This document shows, piece by piece, positions 25,098-36,196 of a stretch of DNA of 64,000 bases. Source of the DNA: Phlebopus portentosus (Eukaryota > Basidiomycota > Agaricomycetes > Boletales > Boletinellaceae). The notes beneath the pieces are model-generated. The model did no database searches. It was not told where the DNA came from and was given only the letters and a program-made list of their open reading frames with translations. Made by a program: the position numbers and the translations under genes. The stretch is taken from assembly GCA_037892935.1 (NCBI GenBank), contig JAYXKI010000003.1, forward strand, positions 868,001-932,000. Direction: 5' to 3'. Numbering within the stretch: the first letter of the stretch is position 1; the number at the start of each line of letters is the position of its first letter.

Positions 25098-25107
25098 TGA
25101 CACGTCA
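25098..25107. promoter_or_regulatory. Candidate unfolded-protein-response element
   Basis: TGACACGTCA. Its complement contains TGACGTGT, close to the TGACGTG core bound by XBP1/Hac1-type bZIP factors. It lies about 90 bases before the start of an ER chaperone gene known in fungi to be induced by ER stress. Function is inferred from position and core only. Confidence 0.35.
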
Positions 25108-25126
25108 GAACGCAACGCGTCGCGCG

Positions 25127-25134
25127 TTTATATA
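25127..25134 (+). promoter_or_regulatory. TATA-like element of PDI
   Basis: TTTATATA located 60-67 bases before the PDI ATG at 25194, in an otherwise GC-rich stretch (cgcgcg before it, ccgcgcc after it). Confidence 0.45.
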
Positions 25135-25193
25135 CCGCGCCAGTTATCAATCATCCCTTCTTGTCTCCCGACGACCATCTCAACCAAAGAAAT

Positions 25194-27004
25194 ATGCGCT
25201 TGTCGTCGTTCGCTCCCTTCGCCGCACTGCTCGCAGTAGCGGGCTTTGCTTCCGCAGCAGATGAATCGTCCGACGTCATCGTTCTGACTCCTTCAAACTT
25301 CATCTCGGTCGTTAACAAGGAACCCCTCATCCTCGTAGAATTCTTCGCGCCTTGGTCAGTCCACACGTCATTCTTTCTAGATGGAATAACTACGTCGTTA
25401 CTAACCGTTGTGATTATCACCCTAGGTGCGGGCACTGCAAGGCGCTAGCACCTCATTACGAGGAAGCTGCGACTGAGCTCAAGGAGAAGGGCATCAAACT
25501 TGCCAAGGTCGATTGTGTCGACCAAGCTGATCTTTGCCAGCAACACGACGTCAGAGGCTATCCGTAAGCCATTCAATTTTCTTTGGTGACACTTGACTTT
25601 GACGCCCAATGTAGCACCTTGAAGGTATTCAAGAATGGCGAACCCTCTGACTACACCGGTCCCCGCAAAGCGGACGGTATTGTCAGCTACATGATCAAGT
25701 ACGTCCTATTAGCTTCCCACGTCAATCCAATCTCCAACCAAAATCTCTCGTAGGCAATCCCTCCCCGCCGTCGCCGAAGTAAAAGCCAGCAACCACTCCG
25801 AATTCCAACAAGCCGACCGACTCGTCCTCATCGCCTACCTTTCCAGCGAAACTCAGGCACCCGCGCCAGAATTCACCAAAACTGCCGAAAAGCACCGTGA
25901 TAACTATCTCTTCGGGTTCACTACAGACGAGGAGGTCATCAAGGAGGCAGGCGTCGAACCACCTGCCATCGTCCTCTACAGGAAATTCGACGAACCTCGT
26001 ATTGACTTCGCTCTGCACGCACCTTCTGCTACAGTCAAGGAAATCGAAGCGTTCGCCCTGGAAAACTCGATTCCATACATCGATGAAGTGAGCGGCGAGA
26101 ACTATCAGCGCTACGTAACCAGTGGGCTCCCGCTCGGCTATCTCTTCGTCGACCCGACGGATGAGAAAAAGGAGGAGCACATCGCTGCTCTCCGTCCCGT
26201 CGCGCAAAAGCATAAGGGCAAGATCAACTTCGTGTGGATCGATGCAATCAAATTCGGTGACCACGCCAAGGCTCTCAACCTGCCTGAAGTGAAATGGCCT
26301 GGTTTCGTCCTCCAGGACCTCAGCAAGCAGCTCAAGTACCCGCTCAGCCAATCCGAAGAACTCACTCCCGAGAAGGTTGACGTGCTGCTAGAGAAATACC
26401 TCGCTGGCGATCTCCAGCCTGAGCTGAAGAGTGAAGCGATCCCGGCGGAGCAGAACGAGGCTGTATATACCGTCGTGGGCAAGACATTCGAAGACGTTGT
26501 GTTTGACGACTCCAAAGATGTATTCCTTGAATTCTACGCGCCGTGGTGCGGACACTGCAAGCGACTCAAGCCGACATGGGACTCTCTCGGCGAACGATAC
26601 GCTAACGTCAAGGACAGACTCATAATGTACGTCTCTTCCTTACTATTTCCTTCCAACCATCATACTTATCGTATTCTTACCGTTTCTTCAGTGCAAAGAT
26701 GGACGCAACAGAGAATGACCTCCCTCCGTCAGTCGACTTCCGCATCCAAGGTTTCCCCACCCTCAAATTCAAGCCCGCTGGCACAAGAGAATTCATCGAC
26801 TTCAACGGCGACCGCTCGCTCGAGTCCCTCATCGAGTTCGTCGAGGAGAACGCCAAGAACAATCTCGAATACGTGCCCCCTCCTGCCGAAGAAGTCGTCT
26901 TGGAAGAGTCGACTGAGAAGATTGACGTTGAGGGTGTTGAGCATGATGCTACCCAAGCTCCGTTGCATGCTGAGACGCAGACGCAGGGACACGATGAACT
27001 TTAG
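25194..27004 (+). CDS. PDI1: Protein disulfide isomerase
   Basis: ER-lumen oxidoreductase that forms and reshuffles disulfides in secretory proteins. A signal peptide ([20 protein letters not shown], then AADE) is followed by four thioredoxin folds in the order a-b-b'-a'. Both catalytic domains carry the CGHC active site: [19 protein letters not shown] (split by an intron at the W codon) and [19 protein letters not shown]. The b' part includes the family's [18 protein letters not shown] block. The C-terminus is acidic and ends in the retention signal HDEL. Introns are 25355-25425, 25564-25614, 25699-25753 and 26627-26691. Length, near 505 residues, is usual for fungal PDI. A TATA element and a possible UPR site precede it. 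Confidence 0.95.
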
Positions 27005-27744
27005 AGCTAATCGGATCTATTCGTTTATTCGCATACGTACTTGCATATACTCATATCTTATGTGACTCTTATATTCGGACTGGATCACCCCTCACCCCTC
27101 ACATCATCTTTCAAGGCGAGTACTTAGCTTTGCAACTAAAAGACCTGTATTTTATGCTTTGGAATACGTGTATGTATACCCAGAGCATCATGATTGGACA
27201 AGGAAGCAGCGTCTGTCCATGTTCGAAGAGTCCATGTTCGAGATGTACCGGTCGAATCACAAACATCGCTATGAGTAAATCATTTCAAGATGTTGGTGGT
27301 CCTGACAATGAGCTTCTGAGAAATCGTCACTACATCTACTTTACATTTGTGATACATACATGCAAACCGTGTATCAATCATACATGTATACGTACCAATA
27401 CTAGTACATATTTTTCATTCTTTCAAGAATACGCTGATACAAAGAACATATAGCACAGCACAGCCGCTATTGGAAAAAGAAAAAGGGAAAAGGAAAGACA
27501 ATAACGAGGCGGAAGAGAAAAGGAAAGTTGTCTAGAGCACGGAGCTCGAAACTCGGTGATCAACGAATGGCGCAAATCTAGATTCAGTCGCAATCGGAAC
27601 TGGCTGGGTAATAGGATCGTCGTGCACTCCTAGAAATGGGGATTAAACAGAAAAGAAAGTTACTGTGGTTAGGGATCAGAGTATCAATCACTACACTACC
27701 ACATCCTCGATCCATCTCCGGCATTCAAGCTGAAAAGAAATGTA
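27005..27744. other. Convergent intergenic region
   Basis: About 740 bases between the PDI stop and the MHYT-like gene stop. It includes a purine-rich tract near 27471-27530 (many aaag and gga runs). No coding block or RNA gene is recognised. Confidence 0.5.
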
Positions 27745-30700
27745 TCAAAAGAAGCCTTTCGTATTCGCAACGTCCGGCGCACTCATAAAGGCCGTCGTCG
27801 TTACTGAACGATGGCCAGGAATCATCGAACGACGTGGTAGCTGCCCGGCGGACAACTCAAGCAACGGTATAGGAGAAGCTCCTCTAGGAGCAGCAACAGG
27901 AAGGGGCAGAGGAATTGGCACGGGTACGGGCACGCTTTCCGGGATCTCCAACCATCTTGATCTACAGGTACGACTCCGACTCCGACTATGGCTTCGACTT
28001 CGACCCCGGACAGAATTTTCTGACCTCGATTTTGATGTTGGTTCTGGTTTCTCCAACTCTGTTTGGGTGCACAAGCGGAGTGCGGAGTGACCGTTGTCCA
28101 AGTACGGGTATCTAGATGGCGAGGGAGCACCGGCCTTCAAGACAGTGTTCCTGGTTGCGGTCGTAGTCGTTGTAGCGAAGTTGGTGGTGCTGATCGCCGC
28201 AATACGCGAGACGTGCCCGAGTTCAACTGCCGATCTCGAATGTGGATACAGGTGTCGTCGCGTATACGGACTCAAATTCAAATTCGTACGCGAATCTGCA
28301 GGCACTATTGGCTGCGGCTCCGAGATCGGGATAGAGTAAGACGTCCACTCGCTCGGCCTCATCTTCGTCGAAGTATTCGTCGCGGTAGTAGCCGTCGCAG
28401 TAGTCATAGTAGTAGACGACGAGCCCGTATGCGAATGCGAGAGCAAATGCGTTCGGGACGCGCTCTGAGAAAAGGATGAAGAAAGTGGGATTTGACTTCC
28501 CGTCTCGATATTCTGATGACGGCGGTCATAATGTCCAGCTTTCCTACGAGAAAGCGACAGCGCCCTAGCGCGCGTCTTGACAGCCGCCCAGCTCTTCTTT
28601 ACACGGGCTCTAATAGCTCCCGCTCCCGCGCCGTGATACGTCCCGCTCTCCTCATCGCTCAGAGAATCAATACTGAACGACGATACGAGTGCGCGTGAAA
28701 GTCGGCCCGGAGCATGGCCACCGGTGCGAAGGTCATTACTACTCGCGACCACTGCTGCGGGTCGACCCCGAGCTCGCGAATGAGACGTGGTGTGGCTGCG
28801 GTCATCCGAAGTAAGCCAGTCGAGCTCCTTCGTCGCCTCGACGCGGAACGCCTCCCGAGCAGGCTGTGACACCGCAAGCGCACGCACGACGTCAAAAAGC
28901 GTCCTCGGGATAAACTCAAATACAGAGGGCATCTGTAGACCGTGCATATTCCGACTTGCACTCGTACTCGACGTGGAGAGATGCGTAAAGTCCGATTCGC
29001 CTTCCAATAGGTCAGTGTCCAACGGATCAGGTATCTCTGCATGGAAGACGATCATATGCGTTCTCGGTGGTGATGATGGAACCATCTCCCCATCGGAACT
29101 GGAATTTGAGGAACCGTCATCGACTTGAACGGAAGGAACGTCTAGAATATGTCGAGTAAGGTAGGTCCAAGTCTCCAAGCTCTCCCCAACGAAACTCATA
29201 TCGCACATCAGCTGCGACAAAGCCTTTGCCAGCGCTTCCTTAAAATCAATTAGCTCGGCTTCAACTTTCCGCTGCTGCTGTCCTTGCTGCGCTTGCTGCT
29301 GCTCTTCCCAGTCGCATGCAAAGGTGTGATCGCGCGAGAATCGAGCGGATAACAATCTACCTTGTTCGACTTCATCCTTGCAGATCTGGATGATATCGGA
29401 AGCTGTGAAGTCTGACATATTGTATAACCAATCGCGCATCTCCTTCGTCAAAGCGGGTAAGTGCAATCGGTACGAGGGGAGCTAGCATTTCGGACGTCAA
29501 CCACCATTCATTAACAATGAAGAACCAGGAAGGAAGAAAAACAAACATACCTGATGCTTCGCAAAGTCATACACAAGCACCTCCGACGACCCATCGCAAG
29601 AAACCTGCTCCACAAACAGGGAGACATACGTACAACCTGCCTCAAGTACAGAACCATACTTTCCAGCAGCATTATTCTTGCATCCGTTAAGGACCTTGTC
29701 CACAGCATCAGGCTTCGCGCCCGTCGTTTCGGCAAGCACGTCGCGAAAGCGTCCCATGAATCGCATCTTGAACCCGTCTGCTAAAGCTATGCGCGATGTT
29801 TGTTCCTGTCGGTAGAAGCTTCGTGGGCCCGTAGCTCCGTTATCCCTACCCCCACCGTTCTCCTGGGGCGTCCCTTTAAAGCCTACGCGTCCCTGGGAGT
29901 CAGAACACAGAACAGCTTCTGACGAACTCTGTTGCTGTTGCTGTTGCTGGTGCTGTGGAAGGACGCGGACCAAGAGCAGCATCAGACCCCTCCCACCCTC
30001 CGCACGGGCCTTTGATGCCTCTTCCGCATCTCGCCCATCTCGGACACGGGAAGCCTCCTGCTCAGAAAGCCAAAGGAATTCCTCAATCCCAATCCGCGAC
30101 CCGGTCTCAAGCGCAACATCGTGCAGCGTCCCCAGCTTCTCGAGCGGCAAACCGAGCTGCGCGGCAAGCTGAGTGCACGCCTCGAGCAGCCGTAACCGCA
30201 ATTTACCCTGTGCCTGTGCTTGTATGACTACTGCTTCTACTTCTTCTGTTGTTGTCCCAGAAGCTGTTCGTGGCACAGCATCTGATGATGACAATGATCG
30301 TGATTTACCGCCATTTGGGAAGAAAGGCGAGAGAAGACGATGAGTCAGATAGGTAGTAGCGGAGAAAATGGAATGCCAAAGAGAACTTAGTTCTTTACCA
30401 GAAGAAGATAAAGAAGACGGAGAATCATCGATGCCGACCTGAGAGGAAGTGATTCGACGCAAGAAAGGTGAGATGATGGACCAGTCGAAGGAGATCGCAA
30501 GTAACCAATGGAACGATGATGAACTCCGGGAGGAGTCGAGTTCATCAAGAATATCCTGTATATAGTACGCACCAAGCAAGCCAGATTCAGAATAATTTCT
30601 ATCGTTCAGCACATGTTCTTTGTCTCGGAGCCTTTAGGAGTATTCTCACCTCAGGCAAGCCGTCGAGATTGACGCTCTGCACAGGCAGCATGCCCTTTTG

Positions 30701-32067
30701 ATTAACGAGAATTCGCCCATCAGCACTGAAGGCGATACTAGCGAGAGTGAGGCACGGAGTAATACGGGAGGGACATGAGTCTGAATGCGGATATGCATTC
30801 GACCCCCTAGGACAGTGCTTCGACCTGCTCCTGACAAAGATAAGGAGCACAGCCGAACAGGCGAGTATGGCTGAAATAATCGCAGGAACAACTGTCCGAA
30901 GTCGGAACCAAGTACAGTGTAGTAAAAATAGAAACAGATTAGGACAGGATTATGGTGATCAAGAAGCAATCCACCCACTAAGAGTCAATACGTCTCTCTG
31001 CTTCCGATCCTCTTCGCTCGGTTCGCCAACGTGTACTGTACTGCCTTTCGGCTCGAATTTCATTCCAGAGAGCACGAGCATTCCCGCTCCTATTATACAG
31101 GACCCGAAGGTTAGTGAGACGAACGCGTGTAGCATATATGCGAGCTTCATGCTTGTTTTCCACTTGTCAGCGAGGAAAGTTAAGACGAGAAGGGAAAAGA
31201 GTGATCCTGAGATGACGAGAAGAAGGACCAGACAAAGTTGAGCTGGCATGAAAGTCGCCTTGAAAGACGGTAAGGAAAGGAACGGTAGATACTGAAAGGC
31301 AAAAGAGAATCAGCAAATACAATCCTGATTTGGCCAAACTCTACTGATACGTACGTGCATGAAACCGACTAGATCAACATAACAAATTAGAGTCGAGTGA
31401 AAATAAGTCATGATTGCATCACCAACCAGAAAGTCCGACCAGCAGACTGCATGCACAAGACTTCCATATGCCCGATCTCCTGAAACTTTCTCGACCTAAT
31501 CGTCGATCCAATAGAGAGAAACCAGAGACGACCAGAAGCGTTGCAACCAGGACAGAAAGAATGATAAAGCCGATCTTAAAGCTAATAAAAGCTCCCGTGT
31601 CGCCTTCTTCCAGAGGCTGTAAGTGGATCCGTGCGGTGGATACTTGAATGTTAGTACGGGATTAGAGAGCGGATAGGGAGAAGTCCAAGGAGCAGTTTAC
31701 ATTGACAAGCACAACATCCAAACGTCAAAGCAAAAGACGCGAGCGCAATCCAAACGGCCCTGCATTTCAAGGATATGTCGTGCTCTCTGGAACGGGGTAG
31801 AAGATCAAATGCAATGTATGCCCCGAGAGACGCGTTTGTCTGAAATCCATTAGCATACTCTTTAGGAAGAACCAGGATAATGCGGTACGCATACCAGAGC
31901 CCAGAAGATAGTGGCAGCGCCGTTCTCTGTCTTGAAGGGTATAGCATGTGTTACCTCCGAAGGAAGAGAAATCCCTTATGTTTGGTAAACAGGAACAAAT
32001 ATCGTCCAGACGCGACACTTTGATGAAGAACAAATGATAACATACCATAGTGAAGGGCACCACTCAT
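27745..32067 (-). CDS. Diverged MHYT-like multi-span membrane signalling protein
   Basis: Probable membrane sensor. About seven hydrophobic segments come first (GAATIFWALTNASLGAYIA, WIALASFALTFGC, IGFIILSVLVATLLVVSG, SLLVGLSVGFMHYLPFL, LCLVLLLVISGSLFSLLVL, SLTFGSCIIGAGMLVLSGM, TVVPAIISAILACSAVLLI). After them comes a cytosolic part opening SIAFSADGRILVNQKGMLP and later FHWLLAISFDWSI and ACTQLAAQLGLPLEKLG, the arrangement of fungal MHYT-domain proteins. MHYT spans normally carry M-H-Y-T; here one keeps MHYL and another has only GAGMLVLSGM. The remaining 570 residues are Ser/Arg-rich. The start ATG at 32067 reads MSGALHYGISLPSEV. A 14-nt micro-exon (31355-31368) is needed to join LLVGLS to VGFMHYL in frame. 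Introns elsewhere are about 50-70 nt. The family call rests on partial motifs; a more generic membrane protein is possible. Confidence 0.6.
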
Positions 32068-32654
32068 GTCAGCTAGCGATACAACAAGGGAAATGATTGA
32101 CGCGGAGGCATATACAGCCGCAAGTTACTAGGGCTTTTGAAGAGCAAGGTTTCAAGGAGTAGCAATGAGGAGGAGAGAGGAGCGATCCCCGTGCAGAGGG
32201 CCCCATCTTTTTGTAACAAACTGACGGAAGCAATTCGAAATTGAGGGATGAGCATCCATTCAACTAGACTATAATCCGAGGCCGAGGGGACGAAGAATGT
32301 CTATCTGAATGGCTTAAGGATTGTGATTGACCTGATCGAGACAAAGTAAATCAGACTCTCGGTGGACGCAGCGCGCTCCCGAATTCTAATTTCCCTCCGT
32401 GCCTGATTCAGAATCAAAACAGATATGTCATTTGCTAGAAAAAGTTCGAAAAGGACAAGAATTTGAAGATATGCATGATTGTTTGACGTATGTCTGACAG
32501 CTGCTGGAGAAAGACGGAAGCAACCATCGTCTTCTCTTAGACTAAGCTAAAGAAAACGTGTCTGATCCGCGGTCACGTTTCTCCTCGATCCTCTATGTTT
32601 CTTATGTAACGTCAATTAATTCATACGGTATATATATATATTGAAAATAAGTGA
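32068..32654. promoter_or_regulatory. Spacer: promoter of the MHYT-like gene and 3' end of RING gene 1
   Basis: About 590 bases with AT-rich patches, including a (TA) run near 32630-32640. No gene is recognised. Confidence 0.4.
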
Positions 32655-33454
32655 TCATGAATACATTCCGACAAATTCATTCACGTTCTCGTCATTCGTT
32701 TGATCTTGGCGAGTCCGTCGTGTTTGTTCATCAGTAGTCCCCTGTGGAGCTGGTACCGCAAACCCCAATACGTGTTGCAAATGCGTGAGCATTTCTTCAT
32801 CAACCAATTCTTCAGGCAATATGCTCAAGTCAAAGTCAAAGGTCCGCAGGCTACCCTCCCCATTCTGAGTAGCCTCACCATTGCTCGCGATTGTGCTCCT
32901 GGCTATGAATGGTCGTCTGCACGTCGGACACGTATCGTGCTGAAACGACCGAAGAAAAAGGTGTCAATACTTATTCTCCTAACTCATGCAGGATCGCATC
33001 TACCTGCCGGATCCATGTAGTGATACTTCCGAGGAAAATTAGTATTCCATATCAACAGCGAAGGGTGACACAACTTTTTCTAATACTCACTCTTTGCGGC
33101 AGAATACATGACCACAGGTCTCGGCTAATCGAGTGACGCCCAAGTCTTCTACCGAGAGAGCTGGACTCTCCATCGCACTTGCCATTTCCTCAGACGCAAG
33201 TATTGCGAGGAAAGGTGTGAAACATATCGGACAAGAAGAGTCTGGAACGTCAATCAGCATAAGCAATGTAAGACCATCTCCGAACACCGGGAACATTTAA
33301 TAGAATATGTGTTTCCCGCGAACCTTTCTCATCCAGGGCGGTCAGATCATTTTCCGTCAACGAAGGGAGTTTCTCAATGAATTTTTCTCTTTGGCTATTT
33401 GTAAGTTGGAGGCGCAGCGAATTAGCTACGACGTTTGGTTCATAACAAGACATT
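32655..33454 (-). CDS. RING-finger protein, tandem copy 1
   Basis: Small protein with one C3HC4 RING domain, so probably an E3 ubiquitin ligase of unknown target. The start MSCYEPNVVANSLRLQL is followed by REKFIEKLPSLTENDL. The RING is assembled across introns: DSSCPICFTPF, then a 30-residue loop, ETCGHVFCRKD, ITTWIRQ from a 22-nt micro-exon, and HDTCPTCRRPF. The tail is acidic (FDFDLSILPEELVDEEML) and ends VNEFVGMYS. All zinc ligands are present. The long loop between the first and second Cys pairs is unusual for RING fingers. The next gene upstream on the same strand (34118-34886) is a paralogue with the same intron positions. Confidence 0.78.
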
Positions 33455-34117
33455 ATAGAACGTACTGGTCCGCGAGACGATGTCCAGAGAAGCGAGAAAA
33501 AAGGTTCAGAGCCGTTAATCCATCCAGGTCCATTTGGCCTCAGCCGAGTAAGTAGAGGAGAATCTCGCAGATCGAGTGTTTGCACGGTTGACGGTTTGGG
33601 TCGAAGGTCGAAGGTCGAGTGTACGTACGCCGCAGGAGTAAAGTGAATCACGTGCACGGCATAGTTCCCGACCCGAAACAGATGATAGTATAGTTGAGTA
33701 TATGCGCCCGCAGATAGATAGATTACGTAGATCTAGAGACTTGACTTTGGAAGAACTTTCGAATTGGGACCAAAAGAGGCCTACAATACGCGTCTAAGTG
33801 GTCCATGCCATGGTAATGTATAGATTCTGGGTTTCCATAGATCAAAACAGAAAGCTACAGTAAATAGAACGTACACATAATGCCTACAGGATATAAGGTG
33901 TGATCGCTGAGCAAAATAAATACTTGAATGTAATATGAATATCAACAAGAATAATTAATATTGCAGGAGAAACTCGTGAAAGACGTTACAATTATTCAGC
34001 ATAAACCTCATGAAAGCGAACAATTCGAACTTGCTCGGTAAAATCGATTCTTTCAAGAGGCGGAGGACTCCTGCAAAGTTGACGTACTTGATGCTGCCGC
34101 AGTTGGAAGTGGAAGCT
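33455..34117. other. Spacer between the two RING genes
   Basis: About 660 bases holding the promoter of RING gene 1 and the 3' end of RING gene 2. Part of it near 33840-34010 is AT-rich. No other coding block is seen. Confidence 0.4.
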
Positions 34118-34886
34118 TCACCAAAGTCGAATGAGGCGTCTCGTAACCTTCTTAATTTGCTCCAGGGTCCGTTGGCGGAAATTCAATGGTCGCTCTGGTG
34201 GACTCAGAGAATCGATCCAATGTCTGACCCTCCACGCTTCATCGGCATCTGTCAGCCAGCTGAAGGGTGACGAACTGTATCCAGCAGTATGAAACCCTGG
34301 GGTGTGCTGGTGATCCCGGAGTATCTCGAAGTCCGTAGGATGTAAATAGTCGAGAACAATGCTAACAGATTCTACCTCGGAGTAGCGTTCCTCAGTGTTT
34401 GGTGTCGTATATACCGTAGGAGTGGTGGTTCCGCTGGTAACACATGGCCGTCGACACGTCGGGCACGTACCACTCTGAATCGATCCTAAGTATTAAGATG
34501 TTCTAACCTCATCAAACATTCGTTCTCACCTCCAGGATCCAAGTAGTGATGCTTCAGGACGAGTCAGCACTCAGGATAGAAACACAAAAACAAGTATATT
34601 CCTAAGAATGACTCACTCTTTCCGACAGAATATATGTCCACAGCCTAACTGGGTGACTCCCAAGGCCCAGAGAGCTGGAGTCTCCATTGCAAGTGCAATC
34701 GCTTCGGCTTCAAGTATAACAGTAAAAGAATTGAGACATATGGGACAGCAGGAATCTAGAAAGATCTGAATATTTAGGCTATCCTTGAGAATGCGACATA
34801 TGAGCATCCACCAACCTTTCTGACCCAAGGTATTTAAATTGTCCTCCGTGAGGGACGGTAGTCTATCGATGAGCCTCTTCTTTCGA
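34118..34886 (-). CDS. RING-finger protein, tandem copy 2 (5' end unresolved)
   Basis: Paralogue of the gene at 32655-33454. The frame runs RKKRLIDRLPSLTEDNL, intron, DSCCPICLNSF, a loop of similar length, GCGHIFCRKD, a 22-nt micro-exon giving ITTWILE, then SGTCPTCRRPC. The C-terminal 100 residues differ fully from copy 1 (WLTDADEAWRVRHWIDSL, end RRLIRLW). Three intron positions match copy 1, showing the pair arose by duplication after those introns existed. I could not find an ATG that splices in frame to the first exon: a nearby ATG at 35012 leads to an exon of the wrong phase. Either the first exon is elsewhere or the copy is losing its 5' end. Confidence 0.65.
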
Positions 34887-35665
34887 CTGATTGAAGGACC
34901 ACAGCATGAGCTGAAGCGTTTGAAAAGTGATCAAAAAGACTAACTGAGAAACAATACCAGATCCAGCAAACCGAGAGAATCGATGTAAAGTGGTTATTTC
35001 ATTGAAATCCATTTTCAAATTTAAGTCGGAAATGAGGAAGGTGAAGCCGCACAAGACAAAGCCTCTGCGACACTTTGAGTACAAGCGAAGGATGACCTGA
35101 GTCATCTCTGAAAGCGACGCGCGGCCATACTTCTATGTGCTGCACCCTAATGCGTGTTAGGAGACGGTAACGCGTAACGGAACGAACGATAGTTTCGTTA
35201 TTTATAAGTTATTTTCCGATCAACCATGATAGAAGTCTTTAACAAACCCGACGAGACACACTGCCGCTTTTTCAAAACAATCTTCGAACCACCATAGGGG
35301 TTTTTTTTTCTCCATGACGCGGACGGGCTTTCCCTTTCCTAACTCATGGAACTTTTTTTCCCACTACTATCCCCCATAAACCCATTTCTATACAACACGC
35401 ACTAGACAAAAACTCGCCTTTTCACAATATACAACTTTAATGATATAAGTCACGTGTGGCGCATGCAAATTGAAGCGGCAGTCGAATTGGCCAGCAACGA
35501 CAAGCGAAGGCAGCAAACTGTAGGCGGTACATAAGTAAGCATCTAAAGAACACGAATGGTGGTACAGATAATCAAACACTTCTTTCTGGGTGGATATCAA
35601 AGCAGGGCGAGACATTGTTACATGGTGGAGGCGAAGACAGCGAAATCGGATGATACGGCGAAGAA
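34887..35665. other. Spacer: 5' side of RING gene 2 and 3' end of the Spo12-like gene
   Basis: About 780 bases. A short ATG-led frame from 35012 (MDFNEITTLHRFSRF) may be a remnant of a RING-gene first exon but does not join in phase. Nothing else is recognised. Confidence 0.35.
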
Positions 35666-36196
35666 TCAGAACGGGTTCTCTGGGTCCTCCATGGTCGCAT
35701 TATCCCCCTTCTTGTCCTCTAGTTCACTGACTTCTTCGTCAGACCCAGATTCTTTGCTGTCCTCGGTAACGACCTGTTGGAATAGGCCACCCTGCGGAGG
35801 CTGTCCGCCCCTTGATGAGAATGAGCATCTAATCAAGGTTTTCAGGGAAACGTAAGGACTCACTTGTTGAAGCGTTTTTTCTTCGCTGCATTGATCTTGC
35901 TCGAGACAGGTGTTTGGAAGCTATCGGTCGGAGAGATAAACTTCGGATTGCTACAGTTCCTAAGGAGTCAGTTACCATGTAGTCGGCAACCAAGAAGCAG
36001 AAAAATCGGACCTGCTCTTCGCCATCGTCTTAGCCAGGAGTGCCTTCGCGCCCATTCCCGGCTGTTGGTTTACCGTCCTGCCATTTGTTGCGTTCCCGAG
36101 CGGAGCCTGAGGAACCACGACCTTGGCAGCTCGTTCGGGATGGTGAAGCGGCTCAGCGTGGATAGGCGAGTCTGTGGGAGTTGATACAGCCGACAT
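35666..36196 (-). CDS. Spo12-like mitotic-exit regulator, small protein
   Basis: Protein of about 140 residues in three exons. It starts MSAVSTPTDSPIHAEPL, includes QQPGMGAKALLAKTMAKSR, and has a core NPKFISPTDSFQTPVSSKI followed by NAAKKKRFNKGG. The core fits the short Spo12-family motif (F-x-S/T-P-T-D ... S-x-K-x-N-x-x-K). Family members act in nuclear release of Cdc14-type phosphatase and mitotic or meiotic exit, and are phosphorylated at the SPTD/TPVS sites. The tail GGLFQQVVTEDSKESGSDEE and EDPENPF is acidic. Introns have clean splice sites: GTCCGA...TTAG and GTGAGT...CAAG. I am sure of the gene model and only fairly sure of the family, since the motif is short. Confidence 0.68.

Larger units (their letters stand above)
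24883..25193. promoter_or_regulatory. Promoter region of the protein disulfide isomerase gene
   Basis: A 311-base spacer. It contains a threefold 7-base repeat (ttacaag, ttacaag, ttacagg) near 25069-25089, a near-palindrome TGACACGTCA at 25098-25107 and a TATA-like element TTTATATA at 25127-25134, about 60 bases before the ATG. Confidence 0.5.

Noticed and set aside
27745..29466. The 573-codon frame as a separate gene
   Set aside because: A clean intron (GTATGT...GCTAG) joins it to the upstream exon ending YDFAKHQ, continuing in frame into LPSYRLHLPALTKEM. It is the C-terminal exon of the MHYT-like gene.
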